A stretch of 29,188 nucleotides of DNA from Chara braunii (Eukaryota; Streptophyta; Charophyceae; Charales; Characeae), in NCBI GenBank assembly GCA_003427395.1, contig BFEA01000022.1, forward strand, positions 697,644 through 726,831. Reading direction: 5' to 3'. Positions within the stretch are counted from its first letter, which is position 1, and every line of letters begins with the position of its first letter. The notes below the pieces were generated by a model. That model did no database searches, had not been told where the DNA came from, and worked only from the letters and a program-made list of their open reading frames with translations. The position numbers and the translations under genes are program-made. Below, piece by piece: positions 8,767-19,084 of this stretch.

Positions 8767-9147
8767 ACACGTGGCATCTGAATGAGTGGGAACGGGGTTG
8801 TGAAGTGATACGAGAAGGCATACCTGGTACTTGACGCGTGCGACATGGGTCGACGTATGCTCGTGCTTCAGGAATGCTGTCGATGTCATCTTTCGGCTTC
8901 ATAGTGTCGGCTAGATAGGATCTGCCACATATAGTCTGGGCGCCGAGCGCTAGATAGGATATCGACTTTGGTTCTTCGTAGACAATGATGGGGCTATTTC
9001 AACATTGTCAATTATGAACTCTTGGTATGTCCTTATTTGGTGAACCCCGTGAGGCAATTATACTATTGGTTCGAGGTCACGACTATCTAGACTTGAGTGT
9101 GTGATGCTGCTTGGGTTCTGAAGTTCGTTATTGCTCAATTTCTTTAC

Positions 9148-9211
<64 letters not shown>

Positions 9212-9240
9212 GTTATTATTATTATTATTATTATTATTGT
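8767..9240 (-). repeat. Segmental repeat copy 2, ending in (TTA)n
   Basis: The partner of 8161-8749. It keeps the minus-strand donor-like CAG|GTATGCC (exon edge about 8824), the AGATAGGATCTGCCAC block and the terminal TTA tract (9150-9240, with a TTG interruption). It is about 115 bases shorter than copy 1, so the pair differs by indels. Confidence 0.6.
9150..9240. repeat. (TTA)n microsatellite
   Basis: About 29 TTA units with two TTG variants. Confidence 0.95.
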
Positions 9241-9499
9241 TAAACAATCAGGCTCCCTTTTCAGTTCTTCATTTCACGTACATATAAACACATGGGGATT
9301 CTTGCTGGCACATAGCACCCAACTCAAACACTCGAAGATATGGGAACCAAGATGCAGTTCAGATGCAAGTTCGCTTTGACAGGTTATGGTGCATCAGCAC
9401 TCATACATCGTAGCTCTTGTAGCTGTGTCCAACACCACTACTCACTGCACTCTTCAACCCCGAATACCCCACCTACAAGCTCTATATACCCGCTCTCAC

Positions 9500-10480
9500 A
9501 AAGACAGAACCACAGACACTAACAAACGAAAAATAGACTAATAGACAAAGGACACAGACAGATACACACAGACAATACGGACAAACAGAACAAACGGGGA
9601 TTGGGACAAGCAGTCCCAGACAGATAGAATATGACGAACGAGACAGAGGGACGAACGGCCGGACATTCCAACAACGACGATCAGATTAAACAGAGACGTT
9701 CAAACCAACACGCGGCGGACAGACAAACAGTCGGACTGACTCAACAAACGAAACAGAAACTGACAGACAGACGAGGGCAGCCGCGAACAAAATAGGCTCG
9801 GATGACGGGCGGGCCGTCAGCCAAACAGGCACCTACAGATAGCAACGAAGAAACAGTCAGCGGGACTAACAGACAACGTAAGGGGGCTGACAAAGCAACT
9901 AGACAAGCAGACAGGACCGAAGCAAAGATAAACACGAGCGTACAGACACAGTCGGACGGACGATCTGACAGACACAGTCGGACCGACGATCCGACAGACG
10001 CGGTCGGATGAGCGATCTGGCAGACACAGCCGGATGATACAAACCAACGGACGAGGTAAGGCAATCAGGCAGGCACGACTCGGACAACTTGGCAGGTCCG
10101 ACAGACTCAGTTGGACAGACGAACCATCAGACACTGACTACAACAAATAGATACAAACTATAGTCGAGACGAGGTACGGGCGGCGACGGACAAGCGTATG
10201 CAGTCAACGACACAGACGGTCCGATTGACGAGGACAAGCCGACCAGATAGGCAAACATAGTCGACCAAACGAACACGGCCAGCCAAACAGGCGAACAAAC
10301 TCCGACAGGCAGATGGTCAAACAGACATAGACAGGCATAGAGGCAGGAATGTGCAAGTAAACACACACCCGAAACAGATACACGCCGACAGAAACGAACG
10401 AAACAAATACAGGTTCGGACAGACGAAATACAGACAACTGACGAATCGGCAGTCAGGCAGACAGGCAGATAGACAGACAC
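9500..10480. repeat. Long degenerate CAGA/ACAGAC-type tract
   Basis: For about 1 kb the sequence is dominated by CAGACA, GACAGA, GACGGAC and AACAGAC words without a fixed period; local units of about 30 bases (CAGACACAGTCGGA followed by CGATCTGA) occur around 9945-10030. It looks like an old, mutated tetranucleotide or hexanucleotide array. Open frames across it are Cys/Leu/Ser/Val or Gln/Thr/Asp low complexity and are not genes. It ends next to a minus-strand donor-like site, CCAG|GTAAGTC, at about 10502. Confidence 0.85.
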
Positions 10481-10608
10481 ACGAAGAGAAAAGACTTACC
10501 TGGTTACTCAGGCTGGCACGACTGCAGATCTAGCAACTGGCCCTCTGAACAGGGCACGCTTTCCTGACAATGTCGTATTGAACCAAGAGATAAACACTAA
10601 GACAAGGA

Positions 10609-10609
<1 letters not shown>

Positions 10610-10660
<51 letters not shown>

Positions 10661-10665
10661 TATTT
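10610..10665. repeat. (ATT)n microsatellite
   Basis: About 17 ATT units running into a T-rich stretch. Confidence 0.95.
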
Positions 10666-10679
10666 TTTTATCTTATTTA

Positions 10680-11536
10680 TTAACCAAGATAGATCGATAA
10701 CATGGGTTACCGAGTAAATACGACCCATCAGCTTGCACCGATTACTCCCCTGCTCGCTGACCACGCCGTCAGTTACTCCTATCGATTGAATGTTCCAGTG
10801 AAGTACCTGGATCAGGGTGATCTCAACCGGTCACTATTAGGGGTGTTATGAGAAGTTCATTAAGGGAAGGGAAAATGAAGAAGAGGGAGAAGTAAGCGGG
10901 AATAAGGAAGATGTAGAAAGACACAGGGGAAACAAACAAACAAACAAAACCCTCCAGACACATAGACAAGATAACCATACGTGACTATGCACAGTTAGAT
11001 AGAGACGTGGTCAGACAAACACAGGTTACCGAAAATAGTCAGACAGGGTCAATCCTGTCCGACGGGGACATGCATACCGATGGGCAGACAGATTGGCACG
11101 GATAAAGAGGGAGAGTCACCTACCTTTGGTGAGGGTGCTAGTTACTGTATTGGGTTGGTTTGTTGTACGCAGTCAAGCGTTTAGTGACTGGATCCCCAAA
11201 ACTGTTTAAAACGGCATTTTGATTGGAACTGCACGTACCTGAACTCTGCATCTCTGGTCTCGAGTAAGGATTTCATGTGACCCCTTGACCCATGTCTGTG
11301 TGTAAGTATGTAAGTGAGTGAGAGAGATAGGGATGAGGTTGATGATGTAAGGATATGTACCTGGTCATGGCAAATGGTCTAAGATAATTTGCATCTTTAT
11401 TGACGACCTCACGTGTTGATCTGATTCTCCGTTGGTTTGATAGCGGTGCATTACTACTATTCCGGACAGTGTAAGACTTTTTGACGGCGTAGTCCGCAGT
11501 CTGACACACTTACCTTCTGATACTACTAGTAGTAGA
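10680..11536. other. Unique-looking stretch with several minus-strand splice-donor-like sites
   Basis: No convincing reading frame. On the minus strand, donor-like sites read AAG|GTAGGTGA (near 11124), CAG|GTACGTG (near 11240), CAG|GTACATA (near 11360) and AAG|GTAAGTGT (near 11515). Nothing else is recognised. Confidence 0.4.
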
Positions 11537-11596
11537 ATGTTATTATTATTGTTATTATTATTATTATTATTATTATAATTTTTATTATTATTACTG
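11537..11596. repeat. (TTA)n microsatellite, interrupted
   Basis: TTA/ATT units broken by TTG and by AATTTT near 11576. Confidence 0.9.
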
Positions 11597-11810
11597 TTGA
11601 TTGTTGTTTCACTATTAAAATACCATGAGATAAGCAAGGGTCAGAAAGGGGAAGAGTGTGGGGCGTTGGAGAGGAGAGAGACATTATCAATGTGTGGTGG
11701 TGCCTACCTCCTCCATCCTCCTCCATTATTTTCTCTGTTTGATCATCTCATGAACCAATCTCTTCAATACTATAACTTGTCTAATGATATATTCCTATAA
11801 AAGTCCAGAC

Positions 11811-12010
11811 ATCCCATTGCATGTATGATACGGGATCAACGACAGGGCGATTGCGGGAGCTCTACCAGACTTCAGGAGGAACTCTGGAGGCAGGGAACCA
11901 TGAGGTACACATGACTATCCTCTTCCCATATACCCTTACAGGCCACGCCCTTCTATTGGACTGCCTGTATGATTGTATGATATACTGCTTGTACTTTCTT
12001 CAGGACTAAG
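11811..12010 (-). repeat. Left copy of the promoter-like repeat (inverted relative to 21 kb)
   Basis: GATTGCGGGAGCTCT, then CTTCAGGAGGA, CTGGAGGCAGGGAA and later CACGCCCTTCTA align with the reverse complement of 21,060-21,250 and of its tandem copy. In the orientation of the 21 kb copies this one lies on the minus strand. The stretch equivalent to their TATAAAAGGA reads GGGTATATGGGAAG here. No coding function is inferred. Confidence 0.75.
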
Positions 12011-12121
12011 ATAATCAGAAGGGGAAAAAAATATATGATTGAAATAAGAATCCTGCCTGGTGAAATGGAAGGAACCTAAATTGACTAAGAGGGAACCTAG
12101 ACTGTTTGGACGTGAAGAATG

Positions 12122-12221
12122 AAGTAGGGCAATGGAGGCTTATGTGTGAGCCGTCACACTACTTATGTATAAACTGACATGACTAAGGGTTGACACTTAG
12201 GTACTCATGTGTGAGTTACCT
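12122..12221. repeat. Two two-tier hairpins with TGTG loops
   Basis: The first unit has outer arms AAGTAG (12122-12127) and CTACTT (12159-12164) and inner arms GGCTTA/TGAGCC around TGTG. The second has AGGTA-CTCA, loop TGTG, TGAG-t-TACCT at 12199-12221. They belong to the same family as the array at 13.1-13.9 kb and lie just before the 71-bp array. Confidence 0.8.
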
Positions 12222-12224
12222 TGC

Positions 12225-13095
12225 TATCTGCCAGATCGACTGTCGTCGTGAAGGGCAGATGTGTCTGACAATCACTTATGAAATTAATTAGGAACTAAAT
12301 TAGGTGCTCTCTACCGTGACGACTATCGTCGTGATGGGAAGAGGGTACTAACAAAAACTTATGAACTAATCTAAGTACTCTCTACCTGAGCGTCTGTCGT
12401 CGTGAGGGGACGAGGGTACGAACAATAAGTTATGAACTAATCTAAGTACTGTCTACCCGAGCGGCTGTCGTCGTGAGGGAATGAGGGTACTAACAATACC
12501 TATAAACTAATCTAAGTGTTCTCTACCTGATCGGCTGTCGTCGTGAGGGGATGAGGGTGCAAACAAAATATTTATAAACTAAGCTAAGTACTCTCTACCT
12601 GAGTGATTGTCGTCGTGAGGAAACAACTACTTATGAACTAATCTAAGCGCTCTCTACCGGAACGACTGTCGTCGTGAAGGGACAAGGGTACAAGCAAATA
12701 CGTATGAACTAGATCAAGTACTCCTTACTAGATCGACTGCCGTCATGATGGGAAAAGGGGTACTAACAATAACTTATGAACTAAATCAGGTACCCTCGAC
12801 CGTAACGGCTGTCGTCGTAACGGGAAGGGGGTATCTGACTATAACCTATGAACTAAATTTGATACTCTTTACCGTAACGACTGTCGTCGCAACGGGAAAA
12901 AGTATCTGACAATGACTATGAACTAGACTAGGAACTCTCTACCGGATCGACTGTCGTCGTGATGGGACGAGGGTACAAACAAGATACTCATAAAACTAAT
13001 CTAAGTATTCTCTAACCGGATCGACTGTCGTCGTGATGGGACGAGGATACAAACCATCTAAAGTACTCTCTACCGGATCGACTGTCGTCATGACA
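12225..13095. repeat. 71-bp tandem array with CGACTGTCGTCG core
   Basis: About 13 units, usually 70-73 bp apart (unit marks at 12375, 12446, 12516, 12588, 12647, 12718, 12790, 12861, 12932, 13005, 13063; two units are 58-59 bp). Each unit has a left flank like GTACTCTCTACC, a core GACTGTCGTCG, a right flank GGGACGAGGGTAC and an AT-rich linker AACTTATGAACTAA. The flanks can pair (GTACTCTC with GAGGGTAC) and CGAC pairs with GTCG, so each unit is a potential hairpin. No open reading frame survives the array. Confidence 0.9.
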
Positions 13096-13109
13096 GAAAG
13101 AGGGGCTGA

Positions 13110-13870
13110 CTCTTAGAAAATAATAAGGGAGACTCCAGGGAGGGTCACCCTATTCACACACTTGAAGTCGAAGGCTGACTAACGACCTGTTGGAGGTAGT
13201 AAACCACTTTGTTTCTCTTTCTTCATTATCTTACTTACTCTCTGATAGTCCGACCACCAAACCGGTAGAGGGGAGGCTTCTGTAGAAGTCACCTTATTAC
13301 TTGTTTAACAGATGGACTACTCATTACCCAAGGGAAGTAGTAGAGGGGTCTCTGTTGGGGTCTTTCTATTACCTACTTGATTCTATATTAACTTAAGAGA
13401 AGGGTGTTTCTGTAGGAATACCCTAAACACTGGTCTTCTGTCTAAACTAACCCGGTCTCATGACGGTCAGCTTTCGAAAAGCAACAGGATACCCTTGTTA
13501 GGATTATCCTAATGCTCTCCTGAAGTGGACCTTCTCGCGTGATAGTAGGGGGCTCTTGTGTGGGTCGCCTATTATTCACGCAGACCGTTATTAACCTCTG
13601 GAAGGGGATTGACACCGGATCTTTCGGAAATATACCTATAGCAAGTAGTAAGGTGCTTCTGTAGGAGCCTCAACTATTTGTTGTATGAAAAGGATACTCA
13701 TGTGTGAGCTATCCTGCTACTTTGAACAAATCCTATGTATACCTTGAGAGAGACGAAGCAGAGAGTCAACTACTCATGAATAACTTACTCACCTGTCTGC
13801 TCGACTAAAAGATTGCTTGGTATTGGTCAAGTAGTAAGAGATTCATGTTTGAATCGGCCTACTACTTGAG
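13110..13870. repeat. Array of two-tier hairpins with TGTN loops and changing stems
   Basis: Units at about 70-110 bp spacing fold around TGTA, TGTG or TGTT. Examples: CAAGTAGTA (13828-13836) with TACTACTTG (13860-13868) enclosing GATTCA-TGTT-TGAATC; CAAGTAGT (13642-13649) with ACTATTTG (13673-13680) enclosing GCTTC-TGTA-GGAGC; AGGGT-g-TTTC-TGTA-GGAA-t-ACCCT at 13401-13424; CGTGA-TAGTAGG (13538-13549) with CCTATTA-t-TCACG (13568-13580); AGGATA-CTCA-TGTG-TGAG-c-TATCCT at 13691-13715. Arms differ between units but stay complementary. No gene is seen here. Confidence 0.85.
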
Positions 13871-14340
13871 TGTGTTAACACAAATAACAGAGAAAGGAAG
13901 GAACAATGCTCCTGTTAGAGCAAGGTCTTCATATATCTAGGAGAAGAAACAAGGAAAGAAGATAGGACCGCGGGAGAAAGAAACTTAAAAGCTACCAAAT
14001 AGTCCATAGCTGTCTGTGGCTTTCAGGTAGAAGGCCACAACGATGAATGAGTTAAGACTCATCTACACAAACACCAAATGGTGCGCTTATCCCCAAGAGA
14101 GAAAATGCAGGGACTGAGAGTAGGGTAAACACAAGTTTCCCTAAAAAGACGACTAAGGACACAGGCATGAGACTCCTCGAGAGAAAGGAGATACTGACAG
14201 ACGACTCGGGGTAGGGTTGTGAGAATAGACGTTAGGAGTTAGACCTAGGATGTCGATCCCAGAGCTCACTACCCATATCTAAGGGCTTGACCCTTAGATA
14301 TCAATATGTGGGGAATCGAGTGGGGGTGTTGAATCTTTGT
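13871..14340. other. Noncoding stretch with strong hairpins
   Basis: No gene. Hairpins include CTACC (14003 on) with GGTAG near 14041, enclosing CCATAG/CTGTGG, and a perfect 11-bp stem, ATATCTAAGGG (14275-14285) with CCCTTAGATAT (14291-14301), around a five-base loop. The latter lies inside the longer complementary flanks CCCATAT and ATATGTGGG. Confidence 0.7.
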
Positions 14341-14394
14341 TGACCTGTGTGTGTGCATGTCCGGACTCATTTTACTGCTGCATTGGAAGGAAAG

Positions 14395-14545
14395 GATCTA
14401 CAAAAGGATCTAAACTTTCTGTTATCTCTCGATAACAGGTCGGTTGTTACCGGTTCAACTTTTCCCCTTTGACTTGATACCCACCTCTAAAGTTAAACCC
14501 TGTGGTCAGTAAAACTGTCACCTGTGGTCATTGCCTAAATGGTCC
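14395..14545 (+). repeat. Inverted-repeat block, left copy
   Basis: GATCTACAAAAGGATC, TTCTGTTATC, GATAACAGGTCGGTTG and the following pyrimidine-rich stretch match the reverse complement of about 18,700-18,850. The central hairpin CTGTTATC-tctc-GATAACAG (14419-14438) has the same stem but a different loop in the right copy. This block supports the view that 11.8-21.6 kb is a diverged inverted repeat. Confidence 0.75.
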
Positions 14546-15022
14546 TGGTCACTCTCAAGGGTCTTTTGTAGAAATGTGAGGGGGCTGGGCTTACGTCTAA
14601 GGAAAGACAAGGCTGTCATACATGGTTTGGGAAGTGAGGGACAAGGTCAATGGTTGATGGTTGACGCCGTTAGTGCATGGCATGTGAACTGTCTTTGCAG
14701 AATTCTATGCAGGTCTGTTTTGTGCGTGAGTTTGGATTGAACTGGACCTGGTCTGTTGAAGAGTCTCGGACACACAACACTTATGAAAGTGGGAAGGGTT
14801 CTCGGCGGTAATACTTCCATATTCATCATATGTCCAACATAACTATTATGATGTTCAGTTAAGTCCTAACCTGTTAAGAAAGATAGGACGCCCTTTGGTA
14901 GAAAGAAAAATTGATTGATATTGGTCGAAAGAATAATACATTACGCAGCAGCGGAAATAGACTGCCTTATTAAAAGTTCGACCTGAATATCTAACGGGTC
15001 AGTTCTAGACGTCTTACCGCGG
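14546..15022. other. No gene seen
   Basis: Only short open frames and no recognisable domain. Scattered short inverted repeats are the only structure noted. Confidence 0.5.
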
Positions 15023-15150
15023 GTACCTCGTTTTATGCTACAGCGATCGAGTAAACGCCCTCGGCCGACCTACCTCTACAAAGACATGTAAAAGCCTTTG
15101 CATGTGGGCCGGTAGCTCAGCAGGGATACGCCTACCTGAGGGTGGTGACA
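15023..15150 (+). repeat. Interspersed repeat, copy 1
   Basis: It shares with 28,977-29,098 the blocks GTAC..TATGYTACAGCGA, GAGYAAACGCCCTCG, GGCCTACCTCT, GCATGTGGG, CGGTAGCTC and GGGATACGCC, then GGGTGGTGACA, at roughly 75-80% identity by eye. After the shared part this copy completes a hairpin: CTACC-GAGGGT pairs with ACCCCTC-GGTAG (about 15132-15164). The TAGCTCAGCAGG word resembles a tRNA A box, but no B box follows at tRNA spacing. The nature of the element (LTR end, SINE or other) is undecided. Confidence 0.7.
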
Positions 15151-18000
15151 ACCCCTCGGGTAGAGGTAAGTTGTACCTCGCGACGTCCCGACCTGTTGCA
15201 GGGCGTCGTGAGAGGTATAGCACGGGCGCACGGTCGGAGTGGTGACCGGTTCTTCTTCAAGAAATAAATCCTGCGTGACACGACCGTGAGGTTCAGCGCT
15301 TCCAGCGGGGTGCAGGACCGCCGCGCGCGACAACGCATACAAAGTCACCCTTACGATCGCACAGTCCTGACCATCACTAAAGCCGGACTCGATCCAGGCA
15401 AAAATACCCTTGCCTATCGGTGCGCCCACCAGGAAGAGATATACTTTCCCTCCCTGACTTGCCTCGGCAAGGAAATCTCAAGCCCATCTTCCTCCTTGAT
15501 GGGCAGGGTCACACTGGGATCTTCCTTCGCATAAGGCATCTTGAGTTGCCTTTGCTCCGGTCTGGGTTCTGCCCATTACAGAAAAAACGTCCAGCATGCG
15601 CCTTCCGTTATCATATTGGCAATCATACTCTACCATCTTATCTCTAAACCTTATCCTCAAACCACCTTTTTTTAAAATCATTCATTTCCATCGTTTGGGA
15701 TCACCCAACTTTGGAAAAATTTCACTGGTGGTATACCGTGGTAATAATATTTTTACAGGCACCAACTTCACAATAGGAATTACTCATAAGAATTGGTATA
15801 TTACTTTAAGTAACGGATACCAATAATACCTTACTAAGCTTATCTCAATACTCATCATGTATGCACGTAAAGGAGTCTATTCGAAACAACCGACTATACC
15901 GAAGAGAGCCTTTTACATAAATATCCACCTAGAATAAAGCAACAACTCTAATTGATAAACCCCTCAATTCATAATCCAAACATTTATCAGATATCACTTT
16001 TACCCCCTGGAAAAATACAATATACACGTCATATAGGCAGGTACCCCAAACATGAATCCAGATGTAGTACAACCCACAGTAACTAGGATATACTCGTAAT
16101 CACGATCACAACACAGTAGGCACAACTTATTTGCAGGGGTTGTAGCTGAAGAGTACAATATGCTTTATACATAACAACATGAGGCCAACTCAACTGCCGG
16201 CTATATAACAAGATAATTATCAACATATATCTTAGTTTGTACAATACAGAATAAGACTGACAATGAGTGATTAGCATGATACAATTGTTACCCCCTTCAT
16301 CTCTTAAGCGAAGCATATAATACAAAGGGGCGGTGTGATCCTCTTGTGATAACATCTTGACTCCCGAGCCCCGCTCTAAAGATCAAGCCTCACCGCAACC
16401 TTCTCTGATTTCAGCGCTTGCACCTCACTGAGCCTAATCATGGTCAGATGGTCAGCCCCATTTATATCTGTCACGACAATGGATAGCGAGTCCGTGCCCT
16501 TACAAATACGATGACCCTGCTTAATGCAAGACGAACCCAGATCGCTACTCCCGGACCGCTCTCACTAAGCAGTAGCTGTTTCACCTGGCCATCACAGCCT
16601 CAGCGAGGGAGCAAGCCCTTTCCTCCTCTCTCAACAGATAATGTAGTTACCCTCCTATCATAGGGTAGGCAACAACACCCCACTAATGAACCAGAAATAC
16701 AATTCCGGCGTGGGTCTCACTATCATCCTTGAGTCGACTTCGGCAGTTAAATCCCTCTAATTTCGCTCTCACCAGTCATCCTCTCATCTGCGTCGCTTAC
16801 ACACCAAGATTTCTTCCAAAGCAAGGCTCTATCGGCCAGGGGAGGACGCCTCGACTTAGCGCCTCTACTTCCCAAAGCAGGCTTAGCTCAATACTCACGT
16901 AATAAGTCAACTAGCCTCGTGGCTTTGACGGTCACTAATGAAGCTTGCCTCAATAGGGGACATACCCAGCAATGTTGATGCCGCCTCGACTCAACCTAGG
17001 CCGCCTCAGACGTGCCACGTATCACCCAATCACTTAAAAATACTCAGGATAGCAAGGTGCTCCCTAAAACCGCTGCTACATGCGTCAAAGTACATAGGCG
17101 TACAACTTAGCATTTCCTCCCTCAAACAAAACACAGACACACGCTTATAATCAGCAATTAACACTTGGACCACAACCTGAAGGCATTCCCAACGTTGACC
17201 AGGGTATCAAGCAATCGATCATGAATCCAAAGAAAGTTTCTCCTTCTTGCCTAATTCTCACAATCGCATATCCGGGTGTCGTTCCATCAGGGACAACGGT
17301 AGGCAGCCGTCATCCCCGGCAACGGCGCCACCTATCGAGCGCATCGGTCCGGCACAGCACGTGGCAGCGCGGGACCCTCTTGGCCGCGTCACATAGGAGT
17401 TGGACCAACCTCGTCGCGAACACACAAATGGAGCTTCCTTAGGCCGCTCCGGCCGAGTGCGCCAGCCATACCTCTCGCGAGCGCCTACGACAGGATAGGG
17501 CCTACGCGAGGCACAACTTACCTCCACCTTACGGGAGTTGTCACCTCCCATCGGTGGGCGTATCCCTGCCGAGCTACCAGTCCATAGTACGAAAGCTGAT
17601 CAGTTGCAATCGCAGAGGTGCACCAGCCGAGGGTGTTTCTCGTTCGCTGTAGCATAGGGGATACACGCGGTAATACGCCTATCGGACCCTCATGCGAACC
17701 GACATCTTGGGGGGCTGAAGTCCCAAGCGCGTCTCGTCGTCGGTCGACTAGGACGCATCCCACACACCACGCGCACACCACTTTACGAACATTAAAATAA
17801 GACACACACACACACACATACGAAACGACACAACACAAACAACGCGACAACGCTCCTAGCCCCTCAGTAGCCATCCCATAACTCCCCGATGCGGAAATCG
17901 GATAGGCGTCGCGCGAGAGACTTAGTATAAAACCGCGCGAACGCAGAGCTTACTCATATCGACTAGCAATGCAAACGTACGCAAGCAGTCACAATGATGG
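15151..18000. other. 2.8 kb without recognisable genes; hairpin-rich
   Basis: No long or domain-bearing reading frame. Perfect or near-perfect short hairpins recur: CTTGCC-tc-GGCAAG and GCCCATC (15482-15488) with GATGGGC (15498-15504); GGCAA/TTGCC near 15400-15416. A short (CA)n run lies at about 17,800-17,818. The centre of the inferred large inverted repeat falls near 16.6 kb. Confidence 0.6.
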
Positions 18001-18055
18001 CGTACCATGTCGTACCCATACTCATGCAGTCCTCGTTAATCTCGAGGGTCGCATT

Positions 18056-18190
18056 CGACACTCAGGTGTCGGATGACACGCGCCCTGAGGGTTAATCTTT
18101 CGACGCTGGACAACCGCCATGTGCGGTTGAAGACCACACACCCTCTTCTGCACTCTGTGCAGAGCAGGTGGTACACAGGTCCATACCTGT
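18056..18190. repeat. Four consecutive perfect 6-bp hairpins
   Basis: CGACAC-tcag-GTGTCG (18056-18071), AACCGC-catgt-GCGGTT (18112-18128), CTGCAC-tct-GTGCAG (18148-18162) and ACAGGT-ccat-ACCTGT (18175-18190) lie within 135 bases. They have unrelated stems and small loops. No reading frame or protein is recognised over them. Confidence 0.8.
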
Positions 18191-18194
18191 GGTG

Positions 18195-18695
18195 ACAGTC
18201 GTTTCTTGCGGCCCTGGAAATGAGCCTCACTCTAGGCCTGGGCGAAAGTCAAGGGGTTGGACTTTGATGGTTGTCACGGACTACAACGTCCAACCATAAA
18301 AATCTCCAACAAGCAAAGGATAAAAGGGAATCCCCAATTTTTCTCAAGGACAAAGTATGGATAACCCTTATGCACAAATACAGTAGGTCTCTCAAATACT
18401 CAAGGTACTCATAAATCTATGAGGGTTAATTACATAGGCCGATCACTTCTCACAGTCATAGTGCGGCTCCTCTCAAAAATATATGTATGTAATCGCAGAC
18501 AATCTCATCCAGAGTCCGAACCACAAACGCACATGCAATCACATCAAAGATTCATCCAGAAGTCCACGCACTACACGGGGTCAACTTCAACCATTCCTTG
18601 CACTCATACCCCTCGCTTTAGCCATACATGCCTCACTCGTGCAACTCTTAAATAAATACTCAGTACTTTTATTGGACGACCATTCAATAAAACCC
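18195..18695. other. No gene seen
   Basis: Two overlapping short frames near 18,419-18,701 are Ser/Thr/His-rich and unsupported by any domain, splice site or repeat. Confidence 0.45.
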
Positions 18696-18699
18696 GGGT

Positions 18700-18850
18700 G
18701 AAAAGACAAAAAAACAGTTCAATCACAAGACTAAAGCCTTTAGGTTGAGTGACAGGAGTGAATTAGAGTTGAATTGTAAACCGACGAATCGGCAACCGAC
18801 CTGTTATCAGTGATAACAGAATGTGATCCTTGTAAGATCAGTTGAAACTA
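18700..18850 (-). repeat. Inverted-repeat block, right copy
   Basis: The reverse complement matches 14,395-14,545. The hairpin here is CTGTTATC-agt-GATAACAG (18801-18819). The next stem, CCGACGAATCGG, also differs from the left copy while staying partly palindromic. Confidence 0.75.
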
Positions 18851-19084
18851 GTCCCAATCCTGAATCAGACGATCAAGAGGACCTGTAACACATGACAGAC
18901 CAATCCCCAAGTTGAAATCATAAGTGTATGGAGAATACAACTCCATAACACATTCTCACTCAAATCCTCATAGTTAACTAGGTCTGAATCTACCTTTAAG
19001 CAGTGCCCAAAGCAAAGGCAGACCCTGGCATAGTTTCCCCTATACAGGGTGGATCACCGGAATCGCCACTTGTCAAAATATAAT

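Noticed and set aside
9741-10480. Cys/Leu/Val-rich minus frames that look like membrane proteins
   Set aside because: These are translations of the degenerate CAGA tract; the hydrophobicity is a by-product of TCTG/TGTC words.
12225-13095. CRISPR array
   Set aside because: Units are diverged, have no constant repeat with unique spacers, and the context is eukaryotic; it is an ordinary tandem array with foldback units.
15112-15300. tRNA gene suggested by TAGCTCAGCAGG
   Set aside because: The A-box match is good, but there is no B box at proper spacing and no acceptor-stem pairing.
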